A stretch of 64,000 nucleotides of DNA from Roseitranquillus sediminis (lineage in GTDB: Bacteria; Pseudomonadota; Alphaproteobacteria; Rhodobacterales; Rhodobacteraceae): assembly GCF_016918935.1 (NCBI RefSeq), contig NZ_JAFFOB010000025.1, forward strand, positions 144,330-208,329. Direction: 5' to 3'. The notes under the pieces are model-generated. The model had not been told where the DNA came from. It was given only the letters and a program-made list of their open reading frames with translations, and did no database searches. The position numbers were made by a program, and so were the translations under genes. How positions within the stretch are numbered: the first letter of the stretch is position 1; every line of letters starts with the position of its first letter. This document shows, piece after piece, positions 26,347 through 35,575 of this stretch.

Positions 26347-27843
26347 ATGATCTTTTCCCTTGTGCGCGTGCTGTTCTTCGTCGCGCTCGTCGTCCTTCTC
26401 ACGCTGAGCGCTCTCTGGCTGATGCAGGCCGACGGCGGCGTCGTCGTCGCGGTCGCCGACGTCGAGTTCACCCTCGGCCCGCTTCAGGCGGTGATCGCCG
26501 CGCTGCTCTTCGTCCTGGTGGTCTGGCTGGTCTTCAAGCTGCTGTCGCTGCTGGTCGCGACGGTGCGGTTCCTCAACGGCGACGAGACGGCGATCACGCG
26601 GTACTTCTCGCGCCGGTCGGAGCGGAAGGGCTTCGAGGCGCTGGCGGACGGGATGCTGGCGCTGGCGGCCGGCGAGGGGCGCGTGGCGATGTCGAAGGCG
26701 TCGCGGGCCGAGCGATACCTGCACCGGCCGGAGCTGACGAACCTGATCACCGCGCAGGCGGCCGAGATGACCGGCGACCGCGCCCGCGCCGAGCAGGTCT
26801 ACCGCGACCTCGTGACCGACGACCGGACGCGCTTCGTCGGGATCCGCGGGCTGATGCGCCAGCGGCTGGAGGCGGGCGACACCGACACCGCCCTCAAGCT
26901 CGCCGAGAAGGCCTTCGCGCTGAAGCCGAAGCACGAGGAGACGCAGGACCTCCTGCTGCGGCTGCAGGCCGAGCATTCCGACTGGGCCGGGGCGCGCAGG
27001 ACGCTGGGGGCCAAGCTGCGCTACGGCGCGCTGCCGCGCGACGTGCATCGCCGACGCGACGCGGTGCTGGCGCTGGGCGAGGCGCGCGAGGTCGTTGACG
27101 AGGGCAAGACGATCGAGGCCCGCGAGGCTGCAATCGAGGCGAACCGCCTGTCGCCCGACCTAGTGCCCGCCGCGGTCATGGCCGCGCGCGCCTACATCGA
27201 GCAGGGCAAACCGCGCTACGCCGCACGGGTAATCCGCAAGGCGTGGAACGCGCAGCCGCATCCGGACCTGGCGGCGGCCTATGCCGAGATCCACCCGGAG
27301 GAGACGCCGGCGGAGCGCATCAGGCGCTTTCAGAACCTGACGCGCCTGCATCCCGACCACCCGGAGACGCGGATGCTGCTGTCGGAGCTGCACATCGCGA
27401 ACGAGGACTTTCCCGCCGCCCGCCGCGCGCTGGGCGACCTCGCCGTCAACGATCCGACGGCGCGGGCGCTGACCAACATGGCGGCAATCGAGCGCGGCGA
27501 GGGCGCCGAGGACCGCGTGGTTCGCGCCTGGCTCGCCCGCGCGCTGACCGCGCGGCGCGGTCCGCAATGGGTCTGCGACAAGTGCCACGGCGTGCATGGC
27601 GAGTGGGCGCCGGTCTGCGACATGTGCGGCGGCTTCGACACGCTGTCCTGGCGCGAGGCACCGGCGGGCAAGGTCGCGCTGCCGGCGGGCGTCGAGATGA
27701 TGCCGCTGCTTGTCGACCCGCGCGCCGACACGGCCGAGTCGCCTGCCGCGGAAGCAGCCGGCACGCCAGAAACCGAGGTGCCGCCTGCCGAGGTGGTCGA
27801 GGACGAGCCTCGCGTAACGGACGCGGCGGAACGCAAAGATTAG
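26347..27843 (+). CDS. hemY: HemY family TPR membrane protein
   Basis: This 498-residue protein has two N-terminal membrane helices (about 5-27 and 42-68) and TPR-like repeats (for example ALKLAEKAFALKPKHEE and AREAAIEANRLSPDLVPAA). It ends with a zinc-ribbon-like C-terminus built from CDKCHG and CDMCGG. This is the alphaproteobacterial HemY form, named for its haem-gene context; the enzymatic protoporphyrinogen oxidase of the same name is unrelated. It is probably the last gene of the hemD operon. Confidence 0.92.
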   Translation: MIFSLVRVLFFVALVVLLTLSALWLMQADGGVVVAVADVEFTLGPLQAVIAALLFVLVVWLVFKLLSLLVATVRFLNGDETAITRYFSRRSERKGFEALADGMLALAAGEGRVAMSKASRAERYLHRPELTNLITAQAAEMTGDRARAEQVYRDLVTDDRTRFVGIRGLMRQRLEAGDTDTALKLAEKAFALKPKHEETQDLLLRLQAEHSDWAGARRTLGAKLRYGALPRDVHRRRDAVLALGEAREVVDEGKTIEAREAAIEANRLSPDLVPAAVMAARAYIEQGKPRYAARVIRKAWNAQPHPDLAAAYAEIHPEETPAERIRRFQNLTRLHPDHPETRMLLSELHIANEDFPAARRALGDLAVNDPTARALTNMAAIERGEGAEDRVVRAWLARALTARRGPQWVCDKCHGVHGEWAPVCDMCGGFDTLSWREAPAGKVALPAGVEMMPLLVDPRADTAESPAAEAAGTPETEVPPAEVVEDEPRVTDAAERKD

Positions 27844-27884
27844 GGCTACCGCTCCAAATCATGGCCTGCTATCAGGCGCCCGGC

Positions 27885-27960
27885 GCCGCAGTAGCTCAGC
27901 TGGTAGAGCACGTCATTCGTAATGATGGGGTCGGGGGTTCGAGTCCCTTCTGCGGCACCA
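27885..27960 (+). tRNA. tRNA-Thr (anticodon CGT)
   Basis: A complete cloverleaf: acceptor GCCGCAG pairs with CTGCGGC, D-arm GCTCAGCTGGTAGAGC, anticodon stem CGTCA/TGATG with loop TTCGTAA (anticodon CGT, decoding ACG), T-loop TTCGAGT, and an encoded CCA end (27958-27960). There are wobble pairs at the base of the T-stem. Confidence 0.95.
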
Positions 27961-28091
27961 CCCATCGATCCGTACCGACCCTGCCTTCGTCGTTCCGCCG
28001 CATCGGCGGCGCGGCCTGACGCCGCCCCATCGACACGCCTTCGGCCTTCTGCAAGGCTGCTTGCGGTGATCGGCCCGATGGAGCTGCGACG

Positions 28092-29090
28092 TTGACGAGT
28101 TGGCGTGTCACCAGGCCAGGCATCTTCGCGCCTTGCCTGCTGCTCCTTCTGCTTCCGGCCTGTGACGGGCCGCAGTCGGCCCTCGCCCCGGCGGGTCGCG
28201 AGGCCGAGCTGCTGGCGGATCTCTTCTGGATCATGCTGGCGGGTGCGGTCGTGCTCTGGCTCGCGATCAACGGCCTGATGTTCTACGTCACGCGGATCAA
28301 CGTCGGTCACATGCCGCGCAGGCTTGCCGAGGGGATCATCATTGGCGGCGGCATCGTGTTCCCGGTCATCGTGCTGGCCGCGCTGCTGGGCTATGGGCTG
28401 ACGCTGATGCCGCTGACGCGCGTGCCGGGCGACGGTCTCAGGATCCGTGTCACGGGCGAGCAGTGGTGGTGGCGGGTCGAGTACTGGCCCGAGGGCGCCG
28501 AGGCGCCGGTCGTCGCCGCGAACGAGGTGCGGTTGCCGAGCGGGCGGCGCACCGACATCGAGCTTGCGGCGCACGAGGTGATCCATTCCTTCTGGATCCC
28601 GGCGCTCGGCGGCAAGACCGACATGTTTCCCGGCCGCGACACGCTGATGACGCTGGAGCCGCTGACGCCCGGCGTCTATCGCGGCCAGTGTGCAGAGTTC
28701 TGCGGCGAAAGCCACGCGCTGATGGCGTTCCAGGCGGTTGTCCTGCCCGAGGAGGAGTTCGCCGACTGGCTCGAGGCCGAAGCGGCCCCGGCGCGGCCTC
28801 CGTCCGGTCCGCTGGAGGCGGCGGGACAGGAGGTGTTCCTGGCGCAGGGCTGTGGCGCCTGCCACACCGTGAGGGGCACGCCGGCGACAGGCGCGGTCGG
28901 GCCCGACCTGACCCATGTCGGCAGCCGGCTGACGATCGGCGCAGGCACCCTGCCCCCCACGGCCGAGGCGCTGGCCAATTGGATCGCGCACCCCGGCACG
29001 ATCAAGCCGGGGGTGGAGATGCCGAGCTATGACGAGCTTGCGCCGGACGACCTCGCCGCGCTGGCGGCCTGGCTGGAGGGGCTGGAATGA
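28092..29090 (+). CDS. ctaC: Cytochrome c oxidase subunit II with fused cytochrome c (caa3 type)
   Basis: This 332-residue lipoprotein subunit takes electrons from cytochrome c. It has a signal with lipobox LPAC, two membrane helices (about 42-65 and 84-105), the aromatic patch GEQWWWRVEYW, and a complete CuA site (His in VIHSFWIP, CAEFC, then ESHALM). It ends with a fused cytochrome c domain (haem motif CGACH, distal Met in EMPSYDE). TTG 28092 has GGAG 8 nt upstream. Its stop overlaps the subunit I start by 4 bp. Confidence 0.93.
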   Translation: MTSWRVTRPGIFAPCLLLLLLPACDGPQSALAPAGREAELLADLFWIMLAGAVVLWLAINGLMFYVTRINVGHMPRRLAEGIIIGGGIVFPVIVLAALLGYGLTLMPLTRVPGDGLRIRVTGEQWWWRVEYWPEGAEAPVVAANEVRLPSGRRTDIELAAHEVIHSFWIPALGGKTDMFPGRDTLMTLEPLTPGVYRGQCAEFCGESHALMAFQAVVLPEEEFADWLEAEAAPARPPSGPLEAAGQEVFLAQGCGACHTVRGTPATGAVGPDLTHVGSRLTIGAGTLPPTAEALANWIAHPGTIKPGVEMPSYDELAPDDLAALAAWLEGLE

Positions 29091-31699
29091 GCGCGATCTC
29101 GGGCGATCCGAACGACATCCGCCGCATGAGCGGCCGCGAGATCGCGGACGCGCGCGCGCCGGAGGGGCCTTACCCGCCGACCGACGAGATGCTGGCCGAG
29201 CCCATGGACCCGGAGGTCAGCCGGGCGCAGGCCGAGCGGCTGCGGGCGGCGTGGAAGACGCCGCAGGGCTGGCGCTACTGGTCGGCCGTCAACAACTCCG
29301 AAGTCGGCCTATGGTACGTGCTGACGGCGTTCTTCTTCATGCTCTGCGCCGGCCTCCTGGCGCTCGCGATGCGGGTGCAGCTGGCGGTGCCGGACAACGA
29401 CGTGCTGTCGGCGGATCGGTTCAACCAGTTTTTCACGATGCACGGCACGGCGATGATGTTCCTCTTCGCCGTGCCGCTCTTCGAAGCGATTTCGATCCTG
29501 ATCCTGCCGGCCTTCATGGGCGCGCGGGACATGCCGTTCCCGCGGCTCTCGGCCTACGGCTTCTGGTGCTTCCTGATCGGCAGCGTCTTCGTGATGGGCT
29601 CGCTGCTGTTCAATGCGGCGCCGAAGGCGGGCTGGTTCATGTATCCGCCGCTGGCGACGCAGGATCTGGGCATCGGCTCGGACATCTGGCTGCTCGGGCT
29701 CAGCTTCATCGAGGTGGCGTCGATCGCGGCGGCGGTCGAGCTGATCGTCGGCACGCTGAAATGCCGGCCGCCGGGGATGCGGGTCAACCTGATGCCGCTC
29801 TATGCCTGGTACGTGCTGGTGGTCGGCGGAATGATCGTCTTCGCCTTTCCGCCGCTGATCGCGGGCGACCTCCTCTTCGAGCTCGAGCGGTCGTTCGACT
29901 GGCCGTTCTTCGACCCCGAGCGCGGCGGCGACCCGCTGCTCTGGCAGCACCTCTTCTGGATCTTCGGGCATCCGGAGGTCTACATCATCTTCCTGCCCTC
30001 GATCGCCATCGCGGCGATGATCGTGCCCACGGCGGCGCAGCGGCCGATCGTCGGCTATTCCTGGATCGTGCTGAGCGCGGTCGGGACCGGCTTTCTGTCA
30101 TTCGGCCTCTGGGTGCATCACATGTTCACCACGGGGCTGCCGGCGCTCAGCCTCGGCTTCTTCTCGGCGGCGTCCGAGGCGGTGGTGATCCCGACCGGCA
30201 TCCAGATCTTCGCCTTCGTGGCGACGCTGATGGTGGGCCGGGTGACGATGAGCCTGCCGATGCTCTGGATCGCGGGGGCGCTGGCGATCTTCACGGCCGG
30301 CGGGCTGACAGGCGTGATGGTGGCGATTGCGTCGTTCGACTTTCAGGTGCACGACACGTACTTCATCGTCGCGCACCTGCACTACACGCTCTTCGGCGGG
30401 ATGGTGCTGCCGGTGATCGGGGGCGTCTACTACTTCTATCCGTTCATCCGGAAGAAGCAGATGTCCGAGAGGATGGGCCGCTGGGCGTTCTGGCTGATCT
30501 TCACGGGCTTCAACATCACCTTCCTGCCGATGCACCTGACGGGGCTGCTGGGCATGCCGCGGCGGGTCTTCACCTACCCGACCGGGCTCGGCTGGGACTG
30601 GCTCAACATGGTCTCGTCCGTGGGCGCCTTCGTCATCGCCGCGGGCTTCGCGGTTTTCACGTGGGATCTCCTGCGCCCCAAGGGCCACCAGCCGCCGCCG
30701 CCGAGGAACCCGTGGCGGGCGGGCACGCTGGAGTGGAGCCACAACATCCCCGAGGAGGCGTGGGGCTCGCGCTCCATCCCCTATGTCGACAGCCGCTATC
30801 CGCTCTGGCAGCAGGAGAAGATCGTCGAGCGGATGGATGCGGGGCGCTACTATCTCGGCGACGCCGAGGAGGGGTTGCGCGAAACGCTGGTGACGTCGGT
30901 CATCGACGCGCGGCCGGTATATGTGGCCCGCGTTACCGGCCCGGCCTGGATCACCCACCTCGCCGCCGGCTTCACGGGGGCGGCGTTCATCATCCCGACG
31001 TTCCACATCTACTGGCCGGCGGTCGTTGCAGGAGCGTTCGCCGTGGCCTGCATTATCTACTGGCTCTGGACCTCCACCGCGCGCATCCCCGAGACCGAGA
31101 AGAAGGACGTCGGCCTCGGCCTGACGCTCGCCACCTACGTGGCGGGACCGAAGGCGGTCGGCTGGTGGGGCATGTGGATCACGATGCTGGCGGACTCGAC
31201 GGCCTTCGCCGGTCTCGTCTTCGGCGTCTTCTACTACTGGACGTCGAACACCGCCTTCCCGCCGCCGGGCGCCGACTTCGCCGAGCCGTGGCTGATGGCA
31301 GGCGGCGCCGTCGCGATGGTTGCCTCATGGGCGGCAGTGCTGGGTGCGCGGGAGATCAACCGGCGGGGACGGACGGACATCGCGCGGATGGCGCTGGTCG
31401 CCGCGCCGGTGCTGGCGGGGCTCGGCGTCGCAGGGATGGTCGCGGCGTTGTGGCTGCCGGACCTCGACCCGACAAGCCACGTCTATCCGGCGATGATGTG
31501 GGTCCTGGTGGTCTGGACCGTGGCGCACACGATCGCGGGCGTGGTGATGCAGTGCTACTGCCTTGCCGGGACGATCTTCGGCAAGATCGATCCGGCGCAC
31601 GATGCCGACCTCTGGAACACCTGCCTCTTCTGGCACTTCCTCTGCCTGACGGCCATCATCACCGCGCTGGTGACGGGCCTTCTGCCGAGGGTGCTCTGA
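29087..31699 (+). CDS. ctaD: Cytochrome c oxidase fused subunit I+III
   Basis: This 870-residue protein joins the catalytic haem-copper subunit I (about residues 60-530) to a subunit III-like module (about 630-870). Subunit I features include FFTMHGTAMMFLF, the CuB/tyrosine motif GHPEVYI (with the proton-pathway Glu of A1-type oxidases), VHHMFTTGLP, VHDTYFIVAHLHYTLFGG and PRRVFTYP. The C-terminal module ends in membrane helices with WNTCLFWHFLCLTAII. The fusion saves a separate ctaE gene, which is absent. It is translationally coupled to ctaC (ATGA) and followed 1 bp later by a small membrane protein. Confidence 0.93.
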   Translation: MSAISGDPNDIRRMSGREIADARAPEGPYPPTDEMLAEPMDPEVSRAQAERLRAAWKTPQGWRYWSAVNNSEVGLWYVLTAFFFMLCAGLLALAMRVQLAVPDNDVLSADRFNQFFTMHGTAMMFLFAVPLFEAISILILPAFMGARDMPFPRLSAYGFWCFLIGSVFVMGSLLFNAAPKAGWFMYPPLATQDLGIGSDIWLLGLSFIEVASIAAAVELIVGTLKCRPPGMRVNLMPLYAWYVLVVGGMIVFAFPPLIAGDLLFELERSFDWPFFDPERGGDPLLWQHLFWIFGHPEVYIIFLPSIAIAAMIVPTAAQRPIVGYSWIVLSAVGTGFLSFGLWVHHMFTTGLPALSLGFFSAASEAVVIPTGIQIFAFVATLMVGRVTMSLPMLWIAGALAIFTAGGLTGVMVAIASFDFQVHDTYFIVAHLHYTLFGGMVLPVIGGVYYFYPFIRKKQMSERMGRWAFWLIFTGFNITFLPMHLTGLLGMPRRVFTYPTGLGWDWLNMVSSVGAFVIAAGFAVFTWDLLRPKGHQPPPPRNPWRAGTLEWSHNIPEEAWGSRSIPYVDSRYPLWQQEKIVERMDAGRYYLGDAEEGLRETLVTSVIDARPVYVARVTGPAWITHLAAGFTGAAFIIPTFHIYWPAVVAGAFAVACIIYWLWTSTARIPETEKKDVGLGLTLATYVAGPKAVGWWGMWITMLADSTAFAGLVFGVFYYWTSNTAFPPPGADFAEPWLMAGGAVAMVASWAAVLGAREINRRGRTDIARMALVAAPVLAGLGVAGMVAALWLPDLDPTSHVYPAMMWVLVVWTVAHTIAGVVMQCYCLAGTIFGKIDPAHDADLWNTCLFWHFLCLTAIITALVTGLLPRVL

Positions 31700-31700
31700 A

Positions 31701-32129
31701 ATGGTCCACCAGAAGGGCAAAGACTGGCAGGACGGCGTCAAGAGCGACGAGGCCGAATTTGCGGAGGAGGCCGACAGCCTCTGGCGCATCACGCTCGGCC
31801 CCCTGATCTGGGCGCTGCACTTCGTCGCCAGCTACGGCACCACCGCCGCCTGGTGCGCCAAGGTGGCGACCGCATTCGAGCCGGTGCCGGGCCTGCGCAT
31901 CGGCCTCGCCGTGCTGACCGTCGCGGCGCTGGCGGGGATCGTATGGGTCGGCTGGCGCGCCTGGCGGCAGTGGGACTTCACCGAAGACTGGGACTACGTG
32001 AACAAGGAGGGCGAGAACGAAGACCGGCACGAGTTCCTCGGCCACGCGGCCTTCCTGCTGGCGATCGTGTCCTTCGTCGGCGTCGTCTATGTGGCGATGC
32101 CGGTCCTGCTGATCGAGTCGTGCCGGTGA
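31701..32129 (+). CDS. Small membrane protein of the caa3 oxidase operon
   Basis: This 142-residue protein has three hydrophobic segments (about 33-53, 67-85, 112-136) and a charged loop (RQWDFTEDWDYVNKEGENED). No family name is recognised, but it lies between ctaD and the triheme cytochrome with no spacing, so it is probably an accessory subunit or assembly factor of this oxidase (inference from context). Confidence 0.7.
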   Translation: MVHQKGKDWQDGVKSDEAEFAEEADSLWRITLGPLIWALHFVASYGTTAAWCAKVATAFEPVPGLRIGLAVLTVAALAGIVWVGWRAWRQWDFTEDWDYVNKEGENEDRHEFLGHAAFLLAIVSFVGVVYVAMPVLLIESCR

Positions 32130-33223
32130 GCAAACGGGAGGCACCGTCGCGGGCGAGGACGGTGGTCCTGACGCTGGCGGCGCTGGGGCTGGTCGTGGCG
32201 GTCTCGGTTGTCGGGCTCGGGCTCTACAACGTTTCGGCCCGCGCGGGGCATCTGCCGGGGGTCTCGTGGGTGCTGCACACGACGTTTCGCAACTCGGTCG
32301 ACCTGCGGGCCCCGCCGCAGTCGGAGGCGCCCGATCTGACCGACCCGGACCTGATCGCGCTCGGCGCCGGGCACTTCGACGTCGCGTGCCGGATGTGCCA
32401 CGCCGCGCCGGGCGAGACGCGCGCGGCGACCGTGCGGACCATGGTGCCCGAGCCGCCGCACATCACCGAGGCGGTGGAATCGTGGAACGCGGGCGAGCTC
32501 TTCTGGATCGTCCGGGAGGGCGTCAAGATGAGCGGGATGCCCGCGTGGCCTGCTCCGTCGCGCGAAGACGAGGTCTGGGCGGTGGTCGCCTTCCTGACGA
32601 GCGTCGGCGACATGTCAGGCGAGAGCTATGACGCGCTGACGGCGCAACCGGAGACGGAGCGCGCGGCGGTCGCGTTCTGCGCCACCTGCCACGGGAGCGA
32701 CGGCATGTCCGGCAACGCGCAGATCCCCCGTCTCGATATCCAGAACCCGGGCTACCTGCTGACGGCGTTGCAGGCGTTCCGGAACGGGATGCGGGCCAGC
32801 GGGATCATGCAGCAGGCGGCGAGCCTGGTGCCGGAGGCGACGCTGGCCGAGCTGGCGGACCACTACGGCGCGCAGCCTACGGGCGAGGCGTCGGCGGAGG
32901 TCGACCCCGCGTTGTCCGAAGCGGGGGAGGCCTTGGCCGAGGCGCGGACGGGCGACACGGAAGTACCTGCCTGCCGCGCCTGCCACGGGCCTTGGCCCGA
33001 GCGCTTGAGCCCGGATTTCCCTGCGCTCGCCGGTCAGCACGAGCACTACCTGCGAAAGCAGCTCTCCCTCTGGAAGGAAGGTCGGCGCGGGGGCGGGCCG
33101 CGCTCGGACCTGATGCACCAGGCAGCGGCGGACCTGACGGAGGACGAGATCGCGGCGCTGGCGGCCTACTACGCCTCGCTGCCGCCGGCGCGGCTGGGCG
33201 CGACGGAGGCAGCGGCGCGCTGA
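32126..33223 (+). CDS. Membrane-anchored triheme c-type cytochrome
   Basis: This 365-residue protein has an N-terminal signal-anchor helix (about 12-34) and three haem-binding motifs: CRMCH (88-92), CATCH (184-188) and CRACH (282-286). They mark three cytochrome c domains in the periplasm. GTG 32126 overlaps the previous stop (GTGA); GTG 32120 is an alternative. Being the last gene of the oxidase operon, it is probably an electron donor or relay to the CuA/cytochrome c subunit. It ends 7 bp from a convergent SDR gene. Confidence 0.88.
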   Translation: MSKREAPSRARTVVLTLAALGLVVAVSVVGLGLYNVSARAGHLPGVSWVLHTTFRNSVDLRAPPQSEAPDLTDPDLIALGAGHFDVACRMCHAAPGETRAATVRTMVPEPPHITEAVESWNAGELFWIVREGVKMSGMPAWPAPSREDEVWAVVAFLTSVGDMSGESYDALTAQPETERAAVAFCATCHGSDGMSGNAQIPRLDIQNPGYLLTALQAFRNGMRASGIMQQAASLVPEATLAELADHYGAQPTGEASAEVDPALSEAGEALAEARTGDTEVPACRACHGPWPERLSPDFPALAGQHEHYLRKQLSLWKEGRRGGGPRSDLMHQAAADLTEDEIAALAAYYASLPPARLGATEAAAR

Positions 33224-33230
33224 GGCGCCG

Positions 33231-33986
33231 TCAGGCGAGCCCGATGCGCTGCCGGATGTTGGGGTCGCGCAGGCTGATCTCCTCGCCCACGAAGTCGCCG
33301 GCCTCGGGGCCGCACATCCAGAGGAGCGCCCGCGCCGGCCACTCGGGCGGGATGTGGTCGGTCCATTCGAGCTGGCTGACGGGATTGATGCCCGACGCCT
33401 TGATCTCGCGCTGCATCTGCGTGGCGACAGTCCCCGGCGAGAGGCCCATGGCGCGGATGCCGGCCTCGCGCCCTTCCTTGTCGGCGCAGCGGGTGAGCAT
33501 CGCGGCACCGGCCTTCGAGGCGCAATAGGCGCTCCAAGCTTCGACGGGCCCGTGTGCCGCCCCGGAGGAGACGGTGAGGATGGTGCCCCCGCCCTGCCGG
33601 ATCATCGCCGGCATCGCAGCGCGCATCCCGTGGAACACGCCCTTGAGGTTGACGTCGATCGCCTGGCTCCAGGCCTGCGGATCGGCGTGGGCGAGGTGCG
33701 AGATCGGCTCGATGACGCCAGCGTTGTTGATGACGACATCGAGCGAGCCGAAGTTGCCGAGCGTGGCGTCGACGGCGGCCTCCACCTCCCAGTAGCGGCT
33801 GACGTCGCAGGGGATGGCGAGTGCCCGGTCGGGGCCGATGTCGCCGGCGATGCGCGCGATCTCGTCGTTGCGACGCGCGAGCAGCGCGACGCTGGCACCC
33901 GCCTCGCCGAAGGCGCGCGCCGCCGCCTCGCCGATGCCGCTGCTGGCGCCCGTGATCAGCACCGTCTTGCCCGTCATGTCGATCAT
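33231..33986 (-). CDS. Short-chain dehydrogenase/reductase
   Basis: This 251-residue classical SDR has the NAD(P)-binding TGASSGIGEA (residues 13-22), NNAG, catalytic Ser in TVSSGAAH and YxxxK in SAYCASK. An Arg-Arg after the second strand (ARRNDE) suggests NADP preference. The substrate is unknown. The start at 33986 has GGGAGGT 5 nt upstream; a second ATG lies three codons in. It is a single gene. Confidence 0.9.
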   Translation of the reverse strand: MIDMTGKTVLITGASSGIGEAAARAFGEAGASVALLARRNDEIARIAGDIGPDRALAIPCDVSRYWEVEAAVDATLGNFGSLDVVINNAGVIEPISHLAHADPQAWSQAIDVNLKGVFHGMRAAMPAMIRQGGGTILTVSSGAAHGPVEAWSAYCASKAGAAMLTRCADKEGREAGIRAMGLSPGTVATQMQREIKASGINPVSQLEWTDHIPPEWPARALLWMCGPEAGDFVGEEISLRDPNIRQRIGLA

Positions 33987-34105
33987 GGCGACCTCCCTTT
34001 CGCCCGGACGTAACGCGACCGTGGCCGCCGGTCCAGTGACCCTCTCTTGACCCGACGCGCGTTGCAGCAGAATTGGGAAACGTCCGATCAGGAGAGGTCC
34101 GAGCC

Positions 34106-35575
34106 ATGTTCAGGAACATCGCCGCCGGCGCCGCGCTCGCGTCGCTCGCCGCCGCCGCAGCCGAGGCCGACGTGACGCCGCGCCAGGTCTGGGAGGACTG
34201 GATCGCTGCGGCCGAGGCCGACGCGGCAAGTTACGGTACGGGAAGCGTCGAGGAGGACGGTGGGCGCCTCGTCGTCACGGACCTCGCGATGACGTTGCTG
34301 ACCGAGAAGGGCGGCTATGCCCTGACGGTGGACGAGGTGGTCTTCGCCCAGAACGGCGACGGCACCGTCTCGGTCACCATGTCGCCCGGCTACGTCGTCA
34401 CGCTCACGGGAGAGACCGAGGACGGCACCGCGACCGAGGCCCGCCTCAGGATCGACCACCCGGAGCTCGAGATGATCGTCTCGGGCGACGAGGCGGAGCG
34501 CCGGCACGCATACGCGGCGCCGGAGCTGACGATCACGCTCCTGGAGGCGACCGAAGGCGGTGAGCCTGTCGATCTCGCGGGCGCCCTGACGCTCAGCGAC
34601 GTCGCCGGCACCTATGATGTGAACGACGGAGCCGCCCCGCGCGACAGCAGTCTGATTGCGGCGCGGGCGGAGGCGCGGATGTCCGGAGACGACCCCGAGG
34701 GCGACGGAACGTTCGAGCTGGATCTCGTGATCGACGACGTGAGGGCGGACAACCTGACCGCCTTCTTCGAAGGGGAGATGACCGAGGAGAGCCTAGCCCT
34801 TCAGGACGGAGCGGCGCGGAGCGGAATGCTGCGATTCGGCCCCCTCAGCTACACCCTCGCGACCGAGGGCGGCGAGGCCGGCGCGGCGACGATCGCCGGC
34901 ACCTCGCGCAGCGGCGAGCTGACCGCCTCCCTTTCCGAGGAGGGGCTGCGCTACGGCGCCGTCAACCGGGACTCGGCACTGACGCTGTCGGGCGACCGGA
35001 TCCCGTTTCCACAGCTGCGGATGAGCATGGCCGAGACCGCCGCGACGCTGGCGATGCCGGTGCTGCCGAGCGACGAGGCGCAGCGGTTCGACGCGGAGGT
35101 CCGGCTGCTCGACCTCAAGCTCGACGAGAGCCTCTGGAGCATGATCGATCCGGCCGGGATCCTGCCGCGCGATCCCGCGACGCTGGTGGTGGACGTCACG
35201 GGCGAGGCGGTGCTGGACCGCAACCTGCTGCAGGCGAGCGAGTCGGTCCCCGAGATCGAGGCGCTCGACATCGAGGAGCTGCGCCTGTCGCTGGCGGGCG
35301 CGGAGCTCGTCGGCAAGGGGGCGATGGAGTTCCGTGACGGATCGACGGCCGCGATGCCGCAACCGGTCGGCACCCTTGACCTGCGCCTGACCGGCGGGCT
35401 GGCGCTGATCGAGCGGCTGGTGCAGATGGGCCTGATCCCCCAGGAACAGGCGATGGGCGCGCGCATGATGATCTCGATGTTTTCTCGCCCGGGCCCCGGC
35501 CAGGACGAGCTCCTGTCTACCATCCGCTTTACCGAGGACGGGCAGGTCCTGGTCAACGACCAGCGCATCCAGTGA
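34106..35575 (+). CDS. DUF2125 family exported protein
   Basis: This 489-residue protein has a signal peptide (about 1-22), then DVTPRQVWEDWIAAAEADAAS and a long beta-rich acidic body matching the alphaproteobacterial DUF2125 family. The function is unknown; a periplasmic or envelope location is expected. ATG 34106 has GGAGAGG upstream. Its stop overlaps the pmbA GTG start (GTGA), so the two are coupled. Confidence 0.85.
   Translation: MFRNIAAGAALASLAAAAAEADVTPRQVWEDWIAAAEADAASYGTGSVEEDGGRLVVTDLAMTLLTEKGGYALTVDEVVFAQNGDGTVSVTMSPGYVVTLTGETEDGTATEARLRIDHPELEMIVSGDEAERRHAYAAPELTITLLEATEGGEPVDLAGALTLSDVAGTYDVNDGAAPRDSSLIAARAEARMSGDDPEGDGTFELDLVIDDVRADNLTAFFEGEMTEESLALQDGAARSGMLRFGPLSYTLATEGGEAGAATIAGTSRSGELTASLSEEGLRYGAVNRDSALTLSGDRIPFPQLRMSMAETAATLAMPVLPSDEAQRFDAEVRLLDLKLDESLWSMIDPAGILPRDPATLVVDVTGEAVLDRNLLQASESVPEIEALDIEELRLSLAGAELVGKGAMEFRDGSTAAMPQPVGTLDLRLTGGLALIERLVQMGLIPQEQAMGARMMISMFSRPGPGQDELLSTIRFTEDGQVLVNDQRIQ

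Noticed and set aside
27995-28009. 6-bp hairpin after tRNA-Thr as terminator
   Set aside because: Short stem (CCGCCG/CGGCGG) with no T-run; too common at this GC content to call.
29029-31806. 925-codon plus-strand frame overlapping ctaD
   Set aside because: Out-of-frame shadow; ctaD in the adjacent frame has all oxidase motifs.
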